A stretch of 34,612 nucleotides of DNA, taken from NCBI GenBank assembly GCA_020283715.1, contig JAIQCW010000023.1, positions 1 through 34,612 on the forward strand, given 5' to 3'. The position numbers were made by a program, and so were the translations under genes. The notes below the pieces were generated by a model that was not told the DNA's origin, searched no databases, and saw only the letters and a list, made by a program, of their open reading frames with translations. This document shows, piece after piece, positions 20,860 to 30,987 of this stretch. The stretch is from Cytauxzoon felis (Eukaryota; Apicomplexa; Aconoidasida; Piroplasmida; Theileriidae). Position 1 is the first letter of the stretch; the number at the start of each line of letters is the position of its first letter.

Positions 20860-22847
20860 TTATAAATTAGTACTTGTATCATTTACAATTGTATCAGAAA
20901 AAAACTTTGAAAATGAGGCCATTTTCAATAATGGGGGCTGCATTTTATATAATGTTCCGGTATTGATCATTTCAATTACTTCATCTGTTGTATAAGATTT
21001 TATTTTTTCATTAATTTCTTTTCGTGTAAATAAATTATTAATTTCATTAAATGCCTCGGGCTTCTTTGTTGCAATACCTAATCCGTGACGTGCAGACAAT
21101 AATATTAACTCTTCAACCTCATCCAACACTTCTAATTTCTAAGAGGATGTTGAAATGAATTTATGAATATAACGTACCCTTATCCTAATTCTCTCATCAT
21201 TATCCAAGAAATTATCATATAAAAATACGTAATCTCTAAATACACAGTTATCCCATCCGAGTTCGATATATCTTTAATTGAAATATGACGTTGATATAAC
21301 AAATATATACTAACCTCTTCATTTGTAATTCATCATTACCATATTCAACAGGTGCATGCAGTTCTAAACCCAAATTCTGTCACATGATAACAATTGAAAA
21401 GCATAGAATCATAAATACCTTAAATGTATTAAAAAAAATTTGACCATAAGAATCATGTGAAAGAAACTATAATAATATTAAAATTAGTAAATTGTATATA
21501 CAATTAGAAGCATAGAGGGTAAAAATTTTCTACATTGAAGTGATTAATGAGGAAATATACATATTTATATTATATACTCTCACATGCTATACATTATAAT
21601 CCATCCGAAGTTACCACCACCGAAGGTAATACACCTAAGGTCCATCCTGCCGTCAGCTATTTTATTTATCTCCCCTTCCAGCTCCCATGGATCAGCTGCG
21701 GGTTCCACTTGAGGTTACAATCCTACTCTCTTCCACTCGCCGTGGTGGCCTTCTTATTTACATCACCTCGGATTCCCGTAGATCATCCTCGGATATTCGC
21801 CACGATCTCTGGGAGTGGCATTACCGTTTACGGGGAGGTAATTGGAAGAGCTCTCTGCAAGAGGAACAGACGTGGATTGGAGCTAGGTGGAGAAGATGGG
21901 GTAATAGGGGGTTCTATGGATAATAACACTATTTACACTACATTTTCAATATATATTGATGATATATATATACTATATACTCTCACATGATATACATTAT
22001 GCTAGTCTTTATAAACATACTTGTTCCAAATATAGATAACATGTTGGTTGTTTAGAGAATTGAGCACATAATTTTATAATCTATGTGGTGTAAATATTTT
22101 ATAAATCTACAATTTCAATACCTCATTGGAATATTTATTTTCAATATATTGAACCGAGAATTCACTTAAAAAAAGTGTTTTCATACTAATGATATAAGAT
22201 GATCATAACCTTCAACATACTCGGGAGATAATTTCTCATTAAGAAATTCTTTAAATTTATCTGCATCCCTTAAATCAATATCTACCTACAAAATTATAAA
22301 ATACTTACATTCAACATACAAGTGTGTAATATTTAGATGTAACAAGACCATCTACAATTTTAAAATCAGGAAATAATTCTTTTAATTGAGGTGTATTATT
22401 AATAATTTCAGTTTTAATTTCCAATTGTGTTTTAAAATCCAATTCATATATAATGACATTTTTATAATTCTTTAGTATCCAATATGAAATTGTATCTAAT
22501 CCACATCCGATATTAACAAATTGTACTAATTCATCATTATACGATTCTATAAAATGCTTTAGTACTTTTCTGATTGTAAATACTCTTAGATAATATACTA
22601 TAACAATAATGTAGTATATTATATATCAACATACATATGTTTAGTACTTGATTGTGTCTAATATTTTCCACAAAGTATTGTATGTACTCATCTTCATAAT
22701 AACCAACTTCTACTGATGCTCTAAATTAAATAGTAAATTACCGCATAATGTATATAACAATATTTACCTTTTATTAAGCAATGCTAATGGTGAACTCCGC
22801 TTGACAGCCTTATCGTCATCCTGCATAATATCATCAGTACAATCCAT
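20860..22847 (-). CDS. LCMT1: Leucine carboxyl methyltransferase (PP2A methyltransferase)
   Basis: Ten exons: 22847-22768, 22720-22635, 22597-22320, 22285-22221, 22185-22122, 22080-22021, 21466-21419, 21376-21315, 21271-21178, 21138-20860; total 1116 nt, 371 residues. Family landmarks: ASVEVGYYEDEYIQYFVENI ('VxxGYxxDPYIxxFV'), FVNIGCGLDTISYW (SAM-binding 'VNLGAGMDTxFW'), the DIDLRDADKF block, KTLFLSEFSVQYIE ('PTLFIxECVLxYL'), CYLYLEQ followed by SYGQIFFNTF ('YEQ...FGQxM'), and RIRKLEVLDEVEELILLSAR at the end. The enzyme methylates the C-terminal Leu of the PP2A catalytic subunit and so controls holoenzyme assembly. Intron 6 (22020-21467, 554 bp) contains a repeat element flanked by a 27-bp direct repeat; the others are 35-48 bp. 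Confidence 0.9.
21571..22000. repeat. 27-bp flanking direct repeat around the LCMT intron element
   Basis: TATATACTCTCACATG at 21571 and at 21974 begins two 27-bp stretches (21571-21597 and 21974-22000) that differ at one position. They bracket the whole repeat insertion, as a target-site duplication or a local tandem duplication would. Confidence 0.85.
21599..21896 (-). repeat. Modular repeat element in LCMT intron 6
   Basis: Contains CCTGCCGTCAGCT, two arm variants (GCTCCCATGGATCAGCTGCG and TTCCCGTAGATCATCC), CCACTCGCCGTGGTGGCC and the hairpin GCCACGATCTCTGGGAGTGG. Confidence 0.88.
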
Positions 22848-22925
22848 CAATTAATCATTATATAATTTACATTTATAATATAAAGTTAATAATTTAATTT
22901 ATTTCTAATTAAAGTGTATATAATA

Positions 22926-25900
22926 TTACTTGTCCTCTTCTTCACCACCTTCCTCTGAACTCTCATCTTCATCGTCTTCAAATTCCTCGTCATCTTCATC
23001 CTCATCATCCAATTGATTCTCATTCATTAGTGTACGAGATGGTTTAGATAAGTCATCCTGATTCTTAATCTTTATATTCTTAGATTGCAAATACGCCGTC
23101 AAATGCTTAAGGATGTTATGATGAAATATAAAATTTAACACACCTGAAATTCAGCCTTGTCTATATTAGTAAATTCATACTCCAAATCACCCCTTAATGA
23201 TATCAAAATTGTAAAGAAACGATTCTGTGATACGACACCAGTACGTGAAAATTCAATCGTAACCACATCCTCAAATCTAATTTTAATATTATGTAATATT
23301 CCATTATACTAGAAGCTCCTCCACCCGAGATCCAATCCAATTCTTCTTCCACTAGCCGTTCCACTTGAGGTCGTCTTGCAGACAGCTTCTCCACCTGAGG
23401 TCTTTCCACTAGGCGTGGAGCCCTCTTCCAATTACCTATCTCTAAAGAGTAGAGCCACTCCCAGAGATCGTGGCAGTGAGAAGTATAGTACTGGACCTCA
23501 GGTGGACTACCCGAGAGCGATCTCTGGGAGCTTGAGGGGGAAGTAAAAGGAAGAGCTGTCTGCAAGACGAAGAGAGTTGGATTGGACTTCAGGTGGAAAT
23601 TCATCGTGTAGACATATACCTGATGAAAATAACGGGTTTGACGATGAATAGGAATGATCGATTGAGTGGGAATAGATGTCCTGAGGTGGCTTTATATGTG
23701 CATGAAACAGCCTATGATGGTTATGATTGTTTAATATTTTAAATATTTACCGATTCTCCTTTATCGGATTTAAAATCTCCTGGTACTACAATTGAACGAT
23801 TTACCAAAGCACCAAATAAACGTGTTACTATATTATATGTTTTACCTGTAAATATTATTATATATGAAATTTTTATTTTTTATAATCCGTAATAAATGGG
23901 GATAATTATCCCCATTTTCTCAATGATACAATTTTTGTATAAGTCATTAAATAATGACATGACCATGAAATCTACAATCGACATATCATACATGTAAAAT
24001 GTGATGACAACTAGAAACATAAATCCAAATATTGTTCCATCATCATCATTAAAAGTATCTCCACATCTACCACTCACTTGTGCACCCATACCACCTCCAA
24101 ATCCAACAGCTTCCATAAATTCTTGTACCCAAGCGAATACTACACATAGAACTCCAGTTCTAAATACACTTGCCCTGAAGTATTTACCAATGCGCCCATC
24201 AGGAAAATGCATCATGGAGAAGAAGATGTAAATACATATTATATAGGGTATGAAAAATAACCATGTCAAATGATAGAGTGCATACCATTTATAATCTTCA
24301 CATTCATATATGTAACAACAACCTCTTTCACTCTTACAACAGCAACATTTATCACATCTTTGTTCACTCGTCGGACATGTACATTGTGTACAATTAGTTT
24401 CAGTTTTACAAGCACATTGACAAGCGTCATCCTTACAACAACAACATTTACATCTTTGAGTATCTTCTTCACTACATGTACATGTGCAAGGTTCTGAACA
24501 TGGCTCCCCATTTACACAACAAAAGCAACATTTGTTCTCATCACAGACTTTAAACTCCACATTTATGTGACACACTTGACAGATTATTGTAATTATCAAT
24601 TTTATTACAATCTCGCAATTCTTCTTGATGCAAGAACATATGCGTATGATAATGTTGCGATCTTTAATACATACTACGCACTTTTTACAGCAGCAACAGC
24701 AGGTTTGGTTTTTACAGCAATTATCATCACCACTCTCAGCCTCACATGAACAAGTTCCAGAATTTTTGCAGCTTTTACAACAACAACAACATTTACCACA
24801 TTTGGGGTCTTGATTTTCAGTACATGTACATGTGCAATTAGAACCAGTTTTACAACAGTCACTACAGTTACATGAATCCTTTTTCTTCCATTTTTGCCTC
24901 CAAGTCCTGCCAGGGCCTTTGTCACAAAGTTGAGTTATGGCAAATGCTATATGGGGTGTAGCAGAAATAGCCTGGATCCATAATTCAATCTTTTTACCAT
25001 CAAAAGGATCATCAACTAATTGGTAGGGTGATATCGCAGGGTAGAAGAAATAGACTGTACCTAATGAAAGGGCTACCAAAAATATTGGTGACCAGTGTAT
25101 TATATTATATTCAGTATCAGTAAATAGTTTAGCAATGCCCAACTCGGGTTTACTTTTCATTGTATCACTTAAATTGGGTACTGATGGAGTATAACCTGTA
25201 TCGGGAGGATTTTCAAGTGCAGTTTTAATATTTTGGAGTTGGGTTGCAAGGTTTCCGCTAATATTATTTGGATTATCAGTAGCAGTAAATTTGGTACTGT
25301 CTACTTGCCATGTATTGCCTGAGGTAGCACTGTAGGTACGTTTATACCATTTATTATTTTGATTAGCATTACCATCTTGAGATAAACATATTAAATATGG
25401 CTTTTGAAGCTTATCATCACCCGTTTTCGCAAAATATACAAATAAACCTCCTCCAGAACTAGGCGTAAATCCATCTCCATTCACGTCAGAAATATCCTCT
25501 ATGGGTTTATTATGTATTTTAATGCGATTTATACTGTTTCCAGAACCAATATCATGCTTAAAACCTCTAAAAGTGGGAGTAGCACCTTGTTCCTGTACTA
25601 CTGTAACAGTAATTGGTTTATTACAGCCATATTTAGCAGTCTTCTCCAATTTAATCTCATACTGCTTTTTAATTTTATCAACAAGATTTAGAAGATCATT
25701 ATCAGCACTGGTCACGGGTTCTTTTGCTTGATTTTTCCATTCAGTATTGTCACCAACGTTTGTCTTATAAAATATCTTCTCACCATTCATAGCCTTAATC
25801 TTTAAAGCTCCACTAGTACCAGTGCTCTGCTTATAATAATACACTTCATAGACATTCGAAATAGAATTTCCACCTTGTAATGGAGCAGTATTAGTATCAT

Positions 25901-28900
25901 CATACTTTATTCTATTGCTCAATGTAAACTTCCCTCCACTTAGTAATGTATGGATGTAGAATTCGAAATTACCACCAACGGGAACATTAGTCATTTTGGT
26001 AACTTTCATCGTGCCACTACTATAAGTTGCAGTTTCACCTACAGCAGAAGGTGTTTGATGAATTTCCAGTGTAATTGTTGTTGATGTTGATCCTGCTCCA
26101 CCTACAGTATTTTTAGTACTTTCAATAATTTGCATCAGTTCATTAATGTTCGATTGAAAAAATGTATAATTATCGTCCTGCAGTCAGTTCTCTATCTGTT
26201 ATCCACAACTCCTGAGATCGTGGAAATTCAGTATTAAATTATTTCTACCAGATGTACTTCTGCCATCTAAAAATGGTTTATGTTCACCAACAGTATCAAC
26301 TTCAGCATCTTTACCTTGAGGAGGATGATCATCAGCAGATTCTTTATCACAATGTTTGCATAACATGTTCACATTTTAAATCAGAAAAAGCACCCTGTCT
26401 TTCTAATATATCATTAAGCTTAGAAGCAATTTTTTTACCATCAGCACCAGTCTTCGCTGGTAGACTTGTTGATGCATCTACAGTTAGTTTCGAATGGTGT
26501 TCCCACTTCTTACCCTTACCATACCAATTATTATTACTGCTCTGTTGATAATATAAAAGTAGAGGTGTGTTACAGTTGGTATCATTTGCTTCATAAAATA
26601 TCCATACTCTCTTATTAGCTTCAATAGTTATATTACCAGGAAACCCTTTCAACAATTCACCATTATGTCTAAATTTAACATTGGTAAGTTGTGCTCCTGG
26701 ATCATGACTATATGCCACATATCCTGTAGGGACATTGCTGCCTCCCTGAGCAACAGTAATTGTTGTATTACCTTGAGAACCAGTTTTATAAATCTTATTA
26801 CTACCACTACCAGCGATTGTGCCACTTGTAGGGGTTTTCTCTATATGAATTACATCCTTCTGAATAGCTTGATCATTAAGTTTATCGAGATGCATTAAGA
26901 ATGTGTGATTAGAATTCCCAGGAGCTCCACTAATACCATTTTCTTGAGGCCAATTTATACTATCAGCATTAGTAGGATCATTATTTCTATAATATTTCCA
27001 TGAACAACTACCATTATTATCCTTACAAATGGCTATCAATAACGGTTTATCATTATTATTTCCTCCAAAATATACATATACATAATTGACATTCCCATTA
27101 ACACTTATACTAGTTATTTCCTTAGTATTATTTTTAAATGTACGTCCAGTGTCACTAATCTTCCTATATTCACCATCCTTACCGCCCTTCACCTTATGCA
27201 TGTAACGCTTAAATCCATTCTTGGGCTCATTATTATTCAAAAAGACTTTAACATTACCTTCTGCAATATTAGAAGCAGTTTTATCCCGTCCATTACTTGG
27301 GTCATAACCATCTCCCTTCTTATCAATTCGTATTATAACATCAGAAGCATTATTAGTATCTGGAGTAGTTAGATCATCATCTCTATCAGTTGAAACTGGT
27401 TTCTTGGTCATTTCATTATATTGATCCCAAGTCCATAATGCACCGGTGGACTTGTATCTTGTGTCAAATCAACTTGAATATCAATGAGACTACTTCATAA
27501 CCCGAAGCTGATCTCAGGGAAGCGGAGGGGGAGGTAATTGGAAGAGGTGTCTGCAAGACCAACGATGGAGGCGAGTGGAAAAGGTGAAGGTATAAATTGG
27601 ACCTCAAGTAGAAGTGGATGAAGGAAAGTTGTAATAGAATTTCTAGGATGATCTCAGATTGTAGAATTATGGTTTTTATGATATGAATTTCAACGTACCG
27701 ATCATTGTTTTATCGAGTTTGGCTTGTTTGAGTTCATTTTCATCCATATTGACATCGATTTGGATTTCATCTTCGGTATCGAATTGCATAACAATATATG
27801 GATAACGTGTTTGACCATGTTTCATTGGTTGATTTAATCCAAGTATAAAATTAATATGTGGTGAATTTGGTTTTGAAACTAGAAACATTCTTATTATATT
27901 CGTAAATAATAATGTATAATCATATGATTTCCCATGTAATTTTATATTTTTTTTTGTAAATTCAATCTCATATCTACCCCTTGGTACTATCAATGGTATA
28001 TCCATTAATAACGCTATCTTCTCACTCTTCATCTCATCCAATCCAGACTTTAATAAAAATGTCTATAAAATGTTAATAGTAAAATTAAAAATAATATTGT
28101 GGGGATCATGGGGATAAAAAACACCATTTCCACTCGAGGTCCAATCCAACTCTCCTTGTCTTGCAGACAGCTCTTCACTTGAGGTCTATCTTTTCCATTG
28201 CATGGAGCCTTCTCTATTTACTTCCCCCTCAAACTCCCGTAGATCGTTCTCGGGTAGTCCACTTGAGGTCATGTATTCAATATCGCCACGATCTCCGGGA
28301 GTGGCTTTACTCTTTAGAGATAGGTAATTAAAAGAGCTGTCTGCAAGACGACCTACGGTGGAGTGTTCACAGTGTTCATTTGAGTGTTGTTATTGTTTTT
28401 TTTGTGTATGAAAACATACTTGTTTAAGATCTTCGAGTTGGATTTCGACATCATCTGGATCGTTTTTATTTGGTGGTAGGCAGAATCTGATTTCGACTAG
28501 ATTATCTGAGTTTATAACATTATTTGATTTGAGTTCAATGGCTAAATCAGTTTTTGATGGTACAGATGCTTGACTGATAGAATTTGAATCGATTTCTAAT
28601 CCACTACTATTATTAATTTTCAATTTGAATGTTTTATTTTCAAAATCATAAGTACCCCAATGCCATCCAGATGATGATACTTGTTCAATATGTGCTGTTA
28701 AATTATAATGTGTTTCTATATGTTTCTTTAAATCAGACATCATCTATAAATTGATATGAGGTATTAAATGTTAGAGTATGATAAGATACCTTTTCTGTAA
28801 AGCCATCAAATCTTAAGACTTTATATTCTTTAGCTTCATTTAATTCTACTCTCAATTGATAAGTATCTAAAATTATAAAGATGAAATGAAAATTAATATT

Positions 28901-29139
28901 TCTTAAATCAATATACTCGAGCTTGTCTTTACAAAGGTTGTTGTTAAGATATCATTAGATCGGAATTGCATAACATCACCAGTACGTTTATTTTTCCATC
29001 CAAATAGTTCTGTAGACACTTTGAATGAGCCCTGAAAAAAAAAGAAGTTAAATTAAAGTATTAAAAAAATACATACAAAATCCGGAACATCTGGACCTTT
29101 AATATTTCCAAATGATGATATGCTAGCCAATGTAGACAT
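22926..29139 (-). CDS. SSRP1: FACT complex subunit SSRP1/POB3 (split by a nested Tpr-related gene)
   Basis: Eight exons: 29139-29077, 29031-28917, 28866-28790, 28743-28420, 28062-27699, 23845-23751, 23308-23144, 23105-22926; total 1383 nt, 460 residues. Landmarks: TELFGWKNKRTGDVMQF, YKVLRFDGFTEK, SGWHWGTYDFENKTFKL, LVEIRFCLPPNKNDPDD ('EVRFYVPP'), VPRGRYEIEFTKKNIKLHGK, LNQPMKHGQTRYPYIVMQF, ALVNRSIVVPGDFKSDKGES, and a very acidic C-terminus (EDDEDESSEEGGEEEDK). There is no HMG box, as in yeast Pob3. FACT moves H2A-H2B during transcription and replication. Intron 5 is about 3.85 kb (27698-23846) and holds a Tpr-related gene; introns 4 and 6 (about 357 and 442 bp) carry repeat elements; the remaining introns are 38-50 bp. 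Confidence 0.95.
23313..23598 (+). repeat. Modular repeat element in SSRP1 intron 6
   Basis: Starts CTCCACCCGAGATCC and ends GACTTCAGGTGG. Includes CTTGCAGACAGC, TTACCTATCTCTAAAGAG, the hairpin CTCCCAGAGATCGTGGC and the GCGATCTCTGGGAGCTTGAG arm. Antisense to SSRP1; its left edge lies about 5 bp from the splice acceptor. Confidence 0.9.
23880..27450 (-). CDS. Tpr-related membrane protein with giant beta-rich and Cys-rich loops, nested in SSRP1 intron 5
   Basis: Three coding blocks on the host strand. 27450-26347 starts TGALWTWDQYNEMTKK (matching the mid helix of the complete Tpr) and carries two beta-rich units. About 26340-26230 reads CKHCDKES ... GEHKPFLDGRSTSG. 26135-23880 (751 residues from its ATG, with a possible exon start just upstream after CTGCAG) adds two more units, then the Tpr membrane region LSLGTVYFFYPAISPYQLV, ATPHIAFAITQL, WYALYHLTWLFFIPYIICIY, MHFPDGRIGKYFRA and FMEAVGFGGGMGAQVS. 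Between TWRQKW and YKWYALYH sits an insert of about 195 residues (residues 415-612) with close to 60 cysteines, including several CCCC and CCCCC runs. The N-terminal membrane half is absent. Splice joints between blocks are uncertain. Frames are long and intact, so it is probably functional or recently lost. Confidence 0.7.
26175..26232 (+). repeat. Short eroded repeat remnant between exons of the nested Tpr-related gene
   Basis: TCGTCCTGCAGTCAGTTCTC followed by CAACTCCTGAGATCGTGGAA matches the CTGCAGACAGCTC and CTCCCGGAGATCGTGGC modules with several changes. The CTGCAG on the minus strand sits exactly where the next coding block could take its splice acceptor. Confidence 0.65.
27497..27612 (+). 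repeat. Partial repeat at the upstream boundary of the nested gene in SSRP1
   Basis: Contains AGCTGATCTCAGGGAAGCGG, GGTAATTGGAAGAG, GTCTGCAAGACC and ATTGGACCTCAAG. It lies between SSRP1 exon 5 and the first nested coding block, only about 50 bp upstream of that block. Confidence 0.85.
28128..28372 (-). repeat. Modular repeat element in SSRP1 intron 4
   Basis: Hinge CCACTCGAGGTCCAATCC, CTTGCAGACAGCTC, the palindromic CCATTGCATGG module, arm ACTCCCGTAGATCGTTCTCG, hairpin GCCACGATCTCCGGGAGTGG and TAGAGATAGGTAATT. The 20 bp just before it, GGGATAAAAAACACCATTTC, recurs inverted at about 7357-7376 beside another cluster. Confidence 0.92.
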
Positions 29140-29355
29140 CTTTATGTAATAAATATAAAATATATATTACTAAATCATACACTAGACACCACACATTCTT
29201 ACATCAACACACAATCGATATTTGTATTATTCAAATCTATAATAATAATTATCATAATTTAAACACTATAAAATATCATTAAAATCATCAGACATACATC
29301 AATTTCCATGTTTTAATGTAGAAGGTCGATACCACTTGTTATAACTTATCTTCCA

Positions 29356-29810
29356 TATCCACCTGAGATCCAATCCACCTGAGATCCTTTCCTTGTCCTG
29401 CAGACAGCTCTTCTATTTAGTTATCCCTCCGCTTCCCTGAGATCAGCTACGGGTAGTCCACTTGAGGTCTAAATTCACTTGTCTATTTTCATCTCCAAAA
29501 TTTGAAGGAAAATCTGAATTTCTTGGGAAACTCATGAGAATATCTCAATGACTATTGGATGAATATCTGATGTTAATACCTCATCGAAGAGGAATTCATC
29601 GATTCTATTGAATTTAATTAGCCTCACTTCATTCCATTTTATATTCATGGAGTAATCCGAACAAACATAGATTCCGTCACTTTAGTCATATCTCGATGAG
29701 ATTAGAATTATTGACCTCAAGTGGAATACCCGCAGCTGATCTCAGGGAAGCGGAGGGGGAAGTAAATAGAGAAGCTCCATGCAATGGAAAAGATGGACCT
29801 CGAGTGGAAG
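29356..29810. repeat. Fold-back element with a 240-bp core (between SSRP1 and RPL10A)
   Basis: The left arm (about 29356-29470) has TTCCCTGAGATCAGCTACGG in minus sense and the right arm (about 29712-29810) has GCAGCTGATCTCAGGGAAGC in plus sense, so the arms are inverted. Between them is an AT-richer core of about 240 bp (29470-29712) that recurs at 32821-33068. The rest of the interval 29140-29898 has no gene. Confidence 0.85.
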
Positions 29811-29898
29811 ATGATGGAGATCGACTTTATACAATTACTCACTCACTATACTTGGTTAGTTTGATGTATATGTATGTATATATGAGAAATAGATGAGA

Positions 29899-30987
29899 TT
29901 AGCCATAGATTCGTTGTGGTTTTCCCATGGTAGATTTTATGGTGAGTGCTTTGATATTATTCCAATTTTTTTTGAGTAATGATGCTAGATAATTGATGGA
30001 GAGTATAATATTAGCTTTAAGTTGTTCATGTGTCATTTCAACATTACCAACAGCAACACCCATACATAATACTTTTTTAAGTTGAAATTTAACACTTGAT
30101 TTAATTTCATTAATTTTATCTTCCATTTTATCAGAATGTAATAATTGTGTTGGGAATTTACCAGCTTTATTAAGTCCTGGACCAAGAAAACGTGGAATTT
30201 GTGGTAATAATGCTTGTGAGGCTAAAAATGCAGAATAATTACGTGCCAGTTTCTTAACTTGTGTCTTATTACGATTAAATTTCTTTAAACCTTCAAGATC
30301 AATACAATCAACACCTAATGCTTTAGCCTCATCACAATGTACAGCATCACCAAATACACATACTTTCATATTCCTCCTAGGTATATTCTGTAAACATACA
30401 GTACCACTAAAACGCTTATCCCTTTGTGTATCATAATCCTTCAATGCTATATTATTAATTATAATATAAATCTAATTGAAATTCATATCATACCACCTCC
30501 ACCGAGGTCCAATCCACCTGAAGTCCATCCTATTCTCCTTCCACTCGAGGTCCATCTTTTCCATTGCATGGAGCTTCTCTATTTACTTCCCCCTCCGCTT
30601 CCCTGAGATCAGCTGCGGGTATTCCACTTGAGGTCCAATAACTACCCTCACCACTGCCACGATCTCTGGGAGTGGCTCCACCCTTTAGGGATAGGTAATT
30701 AGAAGAGCTCCATGCAATGGGAGGGGAGATAGTACCGGACCTCAGGTTTAGAGCTGTATTCAAGACGAAGAAAAGATGGATAGTAATAATGGAGGGGAAA
30801 TTTTCAGTAGTTATTCAATTGGGTTAGTTGTGGGTGACTTACAGATTTGAAGTTCAACTGTTTCTAGGAATTTGCGTTTTTTGGTTTTTGATTGTTCGAG
30901 TATTGTAGCGATGGCTTCGTTTAAAGTATCGGGTTGTATTTTGCTATAAAAATATAGATATGGGTATGATGTGCTTACTAACCTCAT
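29899..30987 (-). CDS. RPL10A: 60S ribosomal protein L10a (uL1)
   Basis: Three exons: 30987-30983 (only ATGAG), 30943-30843 and 30446-29899; 654 nt, 217 residues, the usual length for this protein. The spliced protein begins [13 protein letters not shown] and has [83 protein letters not shown] and [17 protein letters not shown] ends, near identical to the eukaryotic family. It forms the L1 stalk of the large ribosomal subunit. Intron 1 is 39 bp; intron 2 (396 bp) carries a repeat element in sense orientation. Even a highly expressed housekeeping gene therefore tolerates an insertion. Confidence 0.97.
30500..30748 (-). repeat. Modular repeat element in RPL10A intron 2
   Basis: Hinges CCACCGAGGTCCAATCC (left) and GGACCTCAGG (right), arm TTCCCTGAGATCAGCTGCGG, hairpin GCCACGATCTCTGGGAGTGG. 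The palindromic CCATTGCATGG / CCATGCAATGG module is present on both sides in inverted order, so this copy too is a fold-back. Confidence 0.92.

Noticed and set aside
21520..21550. An extra LCMT exon ending CTTCTAATT before GTATAT
   Set aside because: Phases do not fit, and joining exon 6 (CYLYLEQ) straight to FLSHDSYGQ reproduces the family sequence.
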